Assembly (NCBI GenBank): GCA_029098085.1
Contig: JAQXNQ010000195.1
Coordinates: 1-19,506, forward strand
Direction: 5' to 3'
Length of the DNA: 19,506 bases
DNA from: Oscillospiraceae bacterium
GTDB lineage: Bacteria; Bacillota; Clostridia; Oscillospirales; Ruminococcaceae
Shown here: in pieces, positions 6,217 through 13,337 of the stretch
How positions within the stretch are numbered: position 1 is the first letter of the stretch
Layout: each line of letters begins with the position of its first letter
Position numbers and translations under genes: made by a program
Notes under the pieces: model-generated
Databases searched by the model: none
Told to the model about the DNA's origin: nothing
Seen by the model: only the letters and a program-made list of their open reading frames with translations

Positions 6217-7416
6217 TCAGGTCTCCTGCCCGAAATCCCGGACAAGGCCCAGTTCCTTTGCGGAGGCCAGATAGAACAGCATGGTGGCGGAGTACCAGGG
6301 GGAGCTTTCCGACGGCTCGCCGGTGAAGGGATCCAGCTCCTGTCCGAAGGGCAGGGAAGCGCCGGTCCAGGCGGTCAGCCATTTCCGCATATTTTCGTGA
6401 AGCTCCTGCTCGAGGCCCTGCGCCTTCATCCAGCGGAGGGTGCGCAGCATGGTCAGACCCTGACAGTAGTAGCCCCAGCTGTTGCCGGGAACCCGCTTTT
6501 CAAACAGCGGATCGCCTGCCGACACCGAAGGGTAGGGGAAGGGGGTACCGAATTCCGAGGGACTGCGGAAGTACCGATCGAAGATGGCCGCCGTCAGGGC
6601 CGGATCGGTGACTCGTTCCGAGAAAACATTGGTGATGGAGATGCTGCGGCATTTCCGCAGCCGCCCCTGCCTGTCCACATCATAGAAAAACCGGTCGGCT
6701 TCGTCATAGCAGCAGCGAAACAGGTTTTCGCGAACCGCTTCCGCCTTCTGCCGCCAGAGCAGGGCCTCCTGCTCCCGTCCCAGCAGCGTCGCCATTTCGG
6801 CGAGGGCGGTCCGGTCGCCGTAGAAGACCGCGTTGATGTCCGGCGCGATGATCGGCGCAATCGGGCATCCTTCGGGCCGGACGGCTGCGTCCTCGCAGAC
6901 ATTGCCGGGGTACTTCATGCCGTCCAGCCGGCCGCTGTTGTCGTGGCCGGAGTCGTAGCCGCAGTACATTTCCAGCAGCCCGGCTTTTCCCAGCCGGTTG
7001 GCGCAGAGCCAGCTGTCCCACCGGCAGCAGCCGTCATACAGCTCCTCCAGAAAGGGGCGGTCCTGCGTTCTCTGGAAAACCTCCAGACCGATGGAGGCAA
7101 AGGAGACGCATTCCTGCAGCTGGCTGTAGCCCACGCGGTCGCGCCAGACATAGCAGGGCAGCTGGCCGTCGGGCTTCTGGTGCTTCAGAAACAGCCTGAC
7201 GTAGGAGCGGGCCACCTGGTTTTCACCGGTCAGCTCCGCCCAGACCAGGCCATCGTACACATGCTCCAGCCATACGCCGGGATAGGCGTCGGAAATGTAC
7301 AGCACCGGCCCCTCCGAGCCGTTGATCTCTCTCAGGTGTACGGTGCGGATCCGGTTTAAAATCTGGCGGCAGGACAGGGCGATCTCCTCCTGCCGGGGAA
7401 AGCTTTTGAGCGTCAT
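6217..7416 (-). CDS. (alpha/alpha)6-barrel glycoside hydrolase, MGH1/GH63-like
   Basis: This 399-residue soluble protein lacks a signal peptide. Three landmarks fit the trehalase-like/GH63 mannosylglycerate hydrolase group: DSGHDNSGRLD (155-165), where the Asp before Asn-Ser (Asp159) is the usual general acid; VPGNSWGYYCQGL (309-321), in place of the WRGPVW..NYL segment; and GQELDPFTGEP (358-368), where Glu360 sits where the catalytic base of related enzymes lies (E-N-Y-x-P-x-T-G). The protein is short for GH63, consistent with a bare catalytic barrel. The start is ATG at 7416 behind AAAGGAGG. The gene is monocistronic, with its own promoter (7452-7480) and terminator (6165-6200). Substrate is not readable from sequence: alpha-glucoside, alpha-mannosyl-glycerate or an oligosaccharide are all possible. 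Confidence 0.82.
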   Translation of the reverse strand: MTLKSFPRQEEIALSCRQILNRIRTVHLREINGSEGPVLYISDAYPGVWLEHVYDGLVWAELTGENQVARSYVRLFLKHQKPDGQLPCYVWRDRVGYSQLQECVSFASIGLEVFQRTQDRPFLEELYDGCCRWDSWLCANRLGKAGLLEMYCGYDSGHDNSGRLDGMKYPGNVCEDAAVRPEGCPIAPIIAPDINAVFYGDRTALAEMATLLGREQEALLWRQKAEAVRENLFRCCYDEADRFFYDVDRQGRLRKCRSISITNVFSERVTDPALTAAIFDRYFRSPSEFGTPFPYPSVSAGDPLFEKRVPGNSWGYYCQGLTMLRTLRWMKAQGLEQELHENMRKWLTAWTGASLPFGQELDPFTGEPSESSPWYSATMLFYLASAKELGLVRDFGQET

Positions 7417-7451
7417 GAGTCCTCCTTTCAGGTCACGGGTGGTACGCCTTC

Positions 7452-7480
7452 ATTATAGCACCGACAGGGGGCGCTGTAAA
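7452..7480 (-). promoter_or_regulatory. Promoter of the (alpha/alpha)6 glycosidase gene
   Basis: On the minus strand, -35 TTTACA (7475-7480) and -10 TATAAT (7452-7457) are 17 bases apart. The predicted start lies about 28 bases before the ATG. No clear operator palindrome is seen. Confidence 0.8.
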
Positions 7481-7512
7481 GGGGAAACGCCCGGATTTTC
7501 CGTGCAAAATCA

Positions 7513-7541
7513 TTGCCCGCACCGGAAAAGAGTGGTACAAT
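7513..7541 (+). promoter_or_regulatory. Promoter of the DUF3795 gene
   Basis: -35 TTGCCC (7513-7518) and -10 TACAAT (7536-7541) are 17 bases apart, placing the start about 33 bases before the ATG at 7582. It is divergent from the glycosidase promoter, with about 32 bases between the two -35 boxes. Confidence 0.7.
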
Positions 7542-7581
7542 GAAAGCATCCGGCGGACAGCCTGAAAAGGAGGAGAAGACG

Positions 7582-8040
7582 ATGAAATCATTATGCGGTC
7601 TGGACTGCGATGCCTGCAGCGCGAAGGGCAGCTGCAGCGGGTGCACCGAAACCGGCGGGCGTCCCTTCGGCGGCAGCTGCGTGCTGGGGGTCTGCTGTAC
7701 GGACAAAGGCTGCGAAAGCTGCGGCAGAGCCTTTGAAGCCCCCTGCAGACTGAAGGCGCAGCTGATCGACGAGTTCAACGCCCTGGGCATCGAGGATATG
7801 GAGACGGTCACCGACCTCAACGCCCTGAACGGCGCCTACATCAACCTGCAGTACACCCTTCCCGGCGGGCAGGCCATCCGCTTCTGGGACGATCACAGAA
7901 TCTACCTTGGCAATCAGCTCTGCAAACGGGGCAGTGACCGGTGCTACGGCCTCACCGCCGACGAGAACTGGCTTCTGGTCTGCGAGTACGGCGAAGGCGG
8001 CTCGGACGCCGAAATTGTTGTGTATAAGAGAAGAAGGTAA
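7582..8040 (+). CDS. DUF3795-type cysteine-rich protein
   Basis: This 152-residue cytoplasmic protein begins at ATG 7582 behind AAAAGGAGGAG. The N-terminal third is dense in cysteine: CGLDCDAC (5-12), CSGC (18-21), C33, CC (38-39), CESC (44-47) and C55. This pattern, CGLxCxxC then CxGC and GxPFxGxC, is that of DUF3795 domain proteins, which are suspected metal or Fe-S binders of unknown function. The C-terminal half (about 75-152) has beta-rich character (INLQYTLPGGQAIRFW) and two further Cys (CKRGSDRC). It is a single-gene unit with promoter and terminator. I infer metal binding only; no reaction can be assigned. Confidence 0.85.
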   Translation: MKSLCGLDCDACSAKGSCSGCTETGGRPFGGSCVLGVCCTDKGCESCGRAFEAPCRLKAQLIDEFNALGIEDMETVTDLNALNGAYINLQYTLPGGQAIRFWDDHRIYLGNQLCKRGSDRCYGLTADENWLLVCEYGEGGSDAEIVVYKRRR

Positions 8041-8078
8041 GGCGGAGTATTTCGCTTTTGCCATACGCTCAGTCAAAC

Positions 8079-8120
8079 CCCCCCTGCCGGATTGAACCGG
8101 CGGGAGGTGGCTTTGTTTTT
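8079..8120. terminator. Bidirectional terminator between the DUF3795 and AraC genes
   Basis: CCTGCCGG and CCGGCGGG pair around an ATTGAA loop, with wobble extension on both sides, and TTTGTTTTT follows on the plus strand. The T-tract overlaps the stop codon of the convergent AraC gene (8119-8121). Confidence 0.8.
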
Positions 8121-9321
8121 ATCTGCTGTATTTTTCACGGTATTCCGCCGGAGAACTGCCGGTGTATTTTTTGAAGGTCCGGGAGAAGTGGCCCAGAGAG
8201 GAAAAGCCCAGATAGGAGCTGATGGCGGTGGCGGTCTTGTCGGAATAGCGCAGGAGCCGCTTGGCTTCCTCTGTTTTCTCCTTCAGGATGAAATCCGTCA
8301 GGGTTTCCCCGGTCTCTGCCCTGAACCTGGCGGAGAGGTAGGGGCGGCTCATATAAAGCGCTTTCGCCATTTCTTCCGTGCGGATGGCCTCTGACAGGTG
8401 GTGCTGGATATAGTTGGTTACGGCCAGCGTAAGCTGGGTCGGTTGTTTCCCGAGCCGGATCCGTTCCACCCGTTCCGCAAATTCCAGAACCATCCGGTAT
8501 TGCAGGTTGGTGATCTGATCCAGAGAATTGAGCAGCTCACACTGCTGAATAAAGGCGTCGCTGAGCGTGAAGGCGTCCTCCGGATCCATGCCGCCGTGAA
8601 TGGCTGCCCGGGAAACCAGGGTAGCGGAAACAACGAAGGTGTTCTTTACCTGCCGAAGCTGATCGGAGGCCAGAATCCCTCCGTTTACCGCCGGAGCGGA
8701 GGCCACCCATGCCTTCAGGGCAGCCGTATCCCCTTTGCGCACCATGCGGAGCAGCTGCTGCTCCAGGGCATAGGTGTTGTGAGGGCTCTGCTTGATCTGA
8801 ACGTCCGGATATCCGAACATCCGGGCGCTTCTTTTCTGCTCCAGCCGGGTTTTGAGGGTGCTCTGCTCCGTGTCGTAGATGGAGATGTCCTCCAGCTCCA
8901 GCTTTTCACCGTTTAAGATATAGTTCACCGTGCACAGCGTCTGCAGCACGCTTTCCAGCGGCATTCGCACGATGCCCTTCATGGCGGCCACAAAATCCTC
9001 CGTATCCTTTGGTGCCACATCCGCCCGGAAGGCCAGCTCCCGGAGCTCCTGATCGCTGGCCGGGGCCTGCCGCGTGGGGCCCAGAATGATTTTGATGGGG
9101 CCGGAGTTGACGATGCCGTAGTAGTGAAAATGTCTGGTCACAAAATATCCCACATGGGCCTTCACTGCCCAGATCTCCGAACGATAGACCTCCATCGGAT
9201 CCTTCGGCAGGGAGACCAGAGCATGAAAGAATACCGGATCCGGCCCGTCATAGAGCCGGATCGGAATGCCCGACAGGTTCCCAATGATTTTGCAGAGATA
9301 CTGTAAATCCATGTCCTTCAT
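8119..9321 (-). CDS. AraC-family transcriptional regulator of the rhamnoside operon
   Basis: This 400-residue protein has a long N-terminal sensing region (about 1-290) and a C-terminal AraC double HTH (about 297-400). The first helix-turn-helix includes IRTEEMAKALYMSRPYLSARF and the second includes ATAISSYLGFSSLGHFSRTF, ending in the typical GSSPAEYR. The N-terminal region is not a cupin that I can recognise; its general layout resembles the clostridial/streptococcal AraC group with a large all-helical effector region. The start is ATG 9321 behind GGAGGGTGACCC; a second ATG three codons later is possible. It is transcribed divergently from the GH3-symporter-GH78 operon across a 113-base gap, so it most likely activates that operon in response to the sugar or glycoside. 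The effector is unknown. Confidence 0.9.
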   Translation of the reverse strand: MKDMDLQYLCKIIGNLSGIPIRLYDGPDPVFFHALVSLPKDPMEVYRSEIWAVKAHVGYFVTRHFHYYGIVNSGPIKIILGPTRQAPASDQELRELAFRADVAPKDTEDFVAAMKGIVRMPLESVLQTLCTVNYILNGEKLELEDISIYDTEQSTLKTRLEQKRSARMFGYPDVQIKQSPHNTYALEQQLLRMVRKGDTAALKAWVASAPAVNGGILASDQLRQVKNTFVVSATLVSRAAIHGGMDPEDAFTLSDAFIQQCELLNSLDQITNLQYRMVLEFAERVERIRLGKQPTQLTLAVTNYIQHHLSEAIRTEEMAKALYMSRPYLSARFRAETGETLTDFILKEKTEEAKRLLRYSDKTATAISSYLGFSSLGHFSRTFKKYTGSSPAEYREKYSR

Positions 9322-9344
9322 GGGTCACCCTCCAATTCATTACA

Positions 9345-9373
9345 ATTATACTATAGTCGTAACATAAGTGCAA
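9345..9373 (-). promoter_or_regulatory. Promoter of the AraC-family gene
   Basis: On the minus strand, -35 TTGCAC (9368-9373) and -10 TATAAT (9345-9350) are 17 bases apart, placing the start about 17 bases before the ATG at 9321. Confidence 0.75.
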
Positions 9374-9390
9374 GCGAAGAGGGAGGGGAT

Positions 9391-9401
9391 TGTGCTATTA
9401 T
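9391..9401 (+). promoter_or_regulatory. Extended -10 promoter of the GH3 operon
   Basis: TGTGC-TATTAT gives a -10 hexamer at 9396-9401. There is no convincing -35 box 17 bases upstream, which is typical of promoters that need an activator, here presumably the divergent AraC protein. The predicted start near 9408 favours the downstream TTG start codon of the GH3 gene. Confidence 0.5.
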
Positions 9402-9434
9402 ATGAATGGAATATTTCATGAGGAGGCGGTTTTG

Positions 9435-11879
9435 TTGAATTCGGAGACAATTCTGTCGGAGCTTACCACAGAAGAAAAGGCGGCAATCGTATCGGGCACG
9501 GATTTCATGTACACCAATGAAATTCCGAGGCTTTCTATCCCGGCACTGTGCATGGCGGACGGCCCTCACGGCCTGCGCAAGCAGACGGGGAAGCAGGACA
9601 ACGGTATTGCCCAAAGCGAACCGGCGACGGCGTTTCCCACGGCGGTGACCACCGCGTCCAGCTGGAATCCGGAGAATACCCGGCGCATGGGCGCTGCCAT
9701 CGGGGAGGAGTGCCGCCACTACGCCGTCCACCTGCTGCTGGGACCGGGAGCCAACATCAAGCGCAATCCCCTGTGCGGCCGGAACTTTGAGTATTTTTCA
9801 GAGGATCCGCTGCTGTCCGGCACCATGGGTGCGGCGGAGGTTCAGGGCGTTCAGTCCCGGGGCGTGGGCGTATCGGTCAAGCATTTTGCGCTGAACAACA
9901 GTGAGAATTACCGGTTCATGGGCGATTCCATTGTGGATGAGCGGGCCATGCGGGAAATCTATCTCAGGTCCTTTGAGCGCATCGTCCGGGAAAGCCATCC
10001 TGCTACCATGATGTGCGCCTACAATCGGATCAACGGCACATACTGCTCGGAAAACCGGTGGCTGCTGACGGATGTCCTGCGGAAGGAGTGGGGCTTTGAC
10101 GGCGCGGTGATGACGGACTGGGGCGCGGTTCATGAGCGGGTTCCCGGACTGAAGGCGGGACTGGATCTGGAAATGCCCGGCGACACCGCCATCTGCCGCC
10201 GGTGGATTCTGGACGCCGTGGCGGACGGCACGCTGCCCATGGCGGTGCTGGATCAGGCCGTCCTGAATGTGCTGAAGCTGGTGGACACCTGTGTCACCGG
10301 AGAAAAGGCCCCGGAGGCGGACTTCGATGCCCACCACGCTCTGGCGGCGGACATCGCCGCGGACTCGGCGGTGCTGCTGAAAAACGACGGCAGTCTCCCC
10401 CTGACGGGAACGGAAAAGCTGCTCGTTGTCGGCGACCTGTTCGAGAAAATGCGCTACCAGGGGGCGGGCAGCTCGATGATCTGTCCCGCCCGGCTGACCA
10501 CCCCGAAGACGGCCTTCGACCAAAAGGGCATCTGTTACACCTGGTGCCGGGGATACGCGGAGAACCGGGCGGAGCCTCAGCCGGAGCTGGTGCGGGAAGC
10601 GGTGAAAAAAGCAGAGGCGGCAAACACCATTCTCGTTTTTGCTGGACTGACCGACTATGTGGAGAGCGAGGGCGCGGACCGGGAGAATATGCGTCTGCCG
10701 GAAAATCAGCTCGCCCTGATCGATGGACTGTGCGGCACCGGCAAAACCGTGATCGTGGTGCTGTTCGGCGGCGGTGTGGTGGAGCTTCCCTTTGCGGACA
10801 GGGTCAGCGCCATCCTGCATATGTTCCTGCCCGGCCAGAACGGAGGGACCGCTGCCGCAAAGCTTCTCTATGGTGACGCTTGCCCCGGCGGCCGCCTGGC
10901 GGAGACCTGGCCGGAAACCTGCGCGGATGTTCCCTTCGGCAGTGCGTTCGGTCAAACGACACAGGAAATCTATAAAGAAAGCGTGTATGTGGGCTACCGC
11001 TTCTATCTGACCGCCGGGAAACAGGTCCGCTATCCCTTTGGCTACGGCCTGTCCTATACCGCCTTTGAATGGGAAAACATGCGCCTGACGCAGACGGAAG
11101 AAGCGATCTCCGTCACCTGTGATGTGACCAATACCGGCAGCTGCCCCGGCGCGGAGGTGGTGCAGCTTTATGTGAGCGCACCGAAAACCGGCGTATTCAA
11201 GCCGGAAAGGGAGCTGCGGGGCTTCCGGAAGGTTTTTCTGGATCCCGGCGAGACGAAAACCGTGACCATCACTGTCCCCGTCACGGATTTGCGGTATTAC
11301 AACGCCAAAGAGCACCGCTGGGTGCTGGAGGGCGGCAGATATACCTTCCGGCTCTGCTCCGACTGTCAGACCGTGCGGCTGGCGCAGCCGCTGGAGATTG
11401 AGGGAGAACCGATTCCTTCTCCCTATCCTCCGGAGGTGCTGACAGCTTATGAAACTGCGGACATCGCCGGGATGACGGAAGCTGCCTTTGAGGCCATGAG
11501 CGGTCTGAAGCTTCCTGCCCTGCCGCCCAGATTCCCGGTGACGCTGGAATCCCGGTTTACCGATCTGCGGCAGACCTCTATGGGCCGGATTCTGTTCGGC
11601 TCGGTGCTGAGCGTCGCGAATAGGCAGATGAAAAGGGCCTTGAGACTGCCCGAAGGCCCGGAGCGGGACAACAAAATCAAGGGTGCCCAGTTCCTGCGGC
11701 GGATTCTGGAATCCAACTCCATCCGCTCCATGTCCATGTCCTCCGGAAAGAGCCTGCCCTACAATCTTGCAAATGCCTTTATGGAAATGACCAACGGGCA
11801 TATGCTCCGGGGCATCAAATGCATATGCACTCCCATCAGGGTTCCGGTACTCCCAAAGGATCAGAAGGAGGAAAAGTAA
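9435..11879 (+). CDS. Glycoside hydrolase family 3, probable beta-glucosidase
   Basis: This 814-residue protein lacks a signal peptide and is therefore intracellular. The GH3 N-terminal TIM barrel carries KHFALNNSE (149-157) and the nucleophile loop GAVMTDWG (223-230; Asp228). The GH3 C-terminal sandwich carries ESEGADRENM (410-419), where Glu412 is the likely acid/base, and GQNGG (467-471). A fibronectin III-like domain (about 555-645) follows, then a tail of about 150 residues rich in Met/Ser near its end (SIRSMSMSSGK). I chose TTG at 9435, eight bases after AGGAGG; the frame stays open to 9390, but an ATG at 9402 falls before the predicted RNA start. The stop directly abuts the symporter ATG. 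With GH78 in the same operon, it would remove the beta-glucosyl unit after rhamnose release. Confidence 0.9.
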   Translation: MNSETILSELTTEEKAAIVSGTDFMYTNEIPRLSIPALCMADGPHGLRKQTGKQDNGIAQSEPATAFPTAVTTASSWNPENTRRMGAAIGEECRHYAVHLLLGPGANIKRNPLCGRNFEYFSEDPLLSGTMGAAEVQGVQSRGVGVSVKHFALNNSENYRFMGDSIVDERAMREIYLRSFERIVRESHPATMMCAYNRINGTYCSENRWLLTDVLRKEWGFDGAVMTDWGAVHERVPGLKAGLDLEMPGDTAICRRWILDAVADGTLPMAVLDQAVLNVLKLVDTCVTGEKAPEADFDAHHALAADIAADSAVLLKNDGSLPLTGTEKLLVVGDLFEKMRYQGAGSSMICPARLTTPKTAFDQKGICYTWCRGYAENRAEPQPELVREAVKKAEAANTILVFAGLTDYVESEGADRENMRLPENQLALIDGLCGTGKTVIVVLFGGGVVELPFADRVSAILHMFLPGQNGGTAAAKLLYGDACPGGRLAETWPETCADVPFGSAFGQTTQEIYKESVYVGYRFYLTAGKQVRYPFGYGLSYTAFEWENMRLTQTEEAISVTCDVTNTGSCPGAEVVQLYVSAPKTGVFKPERELRGFRKVFLDPGETKTVTITVPVTDLRYYNAKEHRWVLEGGRYTFRLCSDCQTVRLAQPLEIEGEPIPSPYPPEVLTAYETADIAGMTEAAFEAMSGLKLPALPPRFPVTLESRFTDLRQTSMGRILFGSVLSVANRQMKRALRLPEGPERDNKIKGAQFLRRILESNSIRSMSMSSGKSLPYNLANAFMEMTNGHMLRGIKCICTPIRVPVLPKDQKEEK

Positions 11880-13325
11880 ATGGCACAGATATTAAACAGC
11901 AGGGTGCTTCGGAGCAGGGTGAAATCCCGGAATGTCACGTCCCCAGAGAAGTGGCTGGGTTATCTTCTGGGTCCTGCCGGGGCGCTGCTTCTGAACGCGG
12001 TGCTGGCAACCTATCTGAATGTATATTATACCGATGTGCTGAAGCTGACCACGGTCTGGGGCGGCGCATTTCTGGTGGTATTTCCCATCGTCTCCAAGGT
12101 GGTGGACGCCATCACCAACGTCATCATGGGCTATGTGATCGACCGCACCCGCACATCCGAGGGCAAGGCGCGGCCCTGGCTTTTACTGTCTGCGCCTCTG
12201 CTGGCCATCACCGGTATTCTGCTGTTCACCGTGCCCGGTGCCTCCCAGACGGTACAGATTGTCTGGGTTATGGTAAGCTACAACCTGTTCTATTCCTTTG
12301 CCTATACGATTTTTAACATGAGCCATAACCTGATGGTTCCGCTGTCCACCCGGGACACAACCGAGCGGGGCAGTCTGTCGGTGTTCAACCAGATCGCCGC
12401 CATCATGATGAGCGGTATTCTGGTGGCGCTGGTGTTCCCCATGGTCATCATGCCCATGATCGGCGTGGACAAGGGCAGGTGGATCGCCCTGATGAGTGTG
12501 CTGTCCATTCTGGCGCTGCCTCTGACCCTGCTGGAGTACTATTTTACAAAAGAACGGGTCACACTGGAGAATCAGGAGGCCGGAGAGCCCCGTGAGATCC
12601 CTTTCCGCGCGCAGCTGAAGGCAATCTTTACGGACAGGTACATGATGCTCATTTATGCCTATTTCCTGATCTACACGACCGGCTCCTGCATCAAGAACAT
12701 CAGTCTGGTGTATTTCTGCAACTATGTGCTGGGCACCTACAATGACGGCATCACCCAGACCATGATCTCTGTCATCGGCGGCATCCCCATGGGCATCGGC
12801 ATCTTCGCTGTGTGGCCGCTGGCGAAGAAGTTCGGCAAGCGAAATGTAACCCTGGCCGGCTTCGTTCTCTACGCCGTCGGCGGTGCGGTCTGCTGGCTCT
12901 TCCCCACGAATATGGTGATAATGCTGGTCGGTCAGTTTATCAAGAACATCGGCGGCCTGCCCTGCGCCTATGTATTCATGGCGCTGTTCGCGGATGTGCT
13001 GGATCACATGGAGTGGAAAACCGGCTTCCGGAGCGACGGCATCGCCATGTCCGTATACAACATCATCGCGGTTGCCATGGTGGGAATCTGTACCGGCATC
13101 TTCAACGGGATGCTGGCGGGAACCGGATATGTGGCCCCGGAGATTGTGAATGGTGTGACGGTGGCCGCTGCCCAGACCGAGGCGGTCAAGGGGGTCATTA
13201 CCTTCGGCTTTGTGGGTCTGGAGGTCATCACCGGTGTGATCCTGGCGGTGCTGCTGATCTTCCTGAATGTGGAGAAGGACATTGAAAGGAAGCAGGCCCA
13301 GATCAGGGCACGCAGAGAGCAGTGA
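11880..13325 (+). CDS. GPH-family (MFS_2) glycoside:cation symporter
   Basis: This 481-residue integral membrane protein has about twelve hydrophobic segments. The conserved GPH signature lies in the loop after helix 2: Asp76, Asn80, Gly84 and Asp88 (DAITNVIMGYVID), followed by EGKARPW (94-100). Known members (MelB, XylP, UidB types) import glycosides or hexuronides with Na+ or H+. The stop of the GH3 gene abuts this ATG, and AAGGAGG lies within the 3' end of GH3, so translation is likely coupled. GH78 follows 12 bases after the stop. The natural cargo is inferred to be the glycoside cleaved by the flanking enzymes, taken up without prior hydrolysis. Confidence 0.92.
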   Translation: MAQILNSRVLRSRVKSRNVTSPEKWLGYLLGPAGALLLNAVLATYLNVYYTDVLKLTTVWGGAFLVVFPIVSKVVDAITNVIMGYVIDRTRTSEGKARPWLLLSAPLLAITGILLFTVPGASQTVQIVWVMVSYNLFYSFAYTIFNMSHNLMVPLSTRDTTERGSLSVFNQIAAIMMSGILVALVFPMVIMPMIGVDKGRWIALMSVLSILALPLTLLEYYFTKERVTLENQEAGEPREIPFRAQLKAIFTDRYMMLIYAYFLIYTTGSCIKNISLVYFCNYVLGTYNDGITQTMISVIGGIPMGIGIFAVWPLAKKFGKRNVTLAGFVLYAVGGAVCWLFPTNMVIMLVGQFIKNIGGLPCAYVFMALFADVLDHMEWKTGFRSDGIAMSVYNIIAVAMVGICTGIFNGMLAGTGYVAPEIVNGVTVAAAQTEAVKGVITFGFVGLEVITGVILAVLLIFLNVEKDIERKQAQIRARREQ

Positions 13326-13337
13326 CGGAGGTATCCT

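Noticed and set aside
9798..11801. Long antisense open frame opposite the GH3 gene
   Set aside because: Arg/His/Gly-rich shadow with no motif; the sense frame has the GH3 nucleophile loop and acid/base motif.
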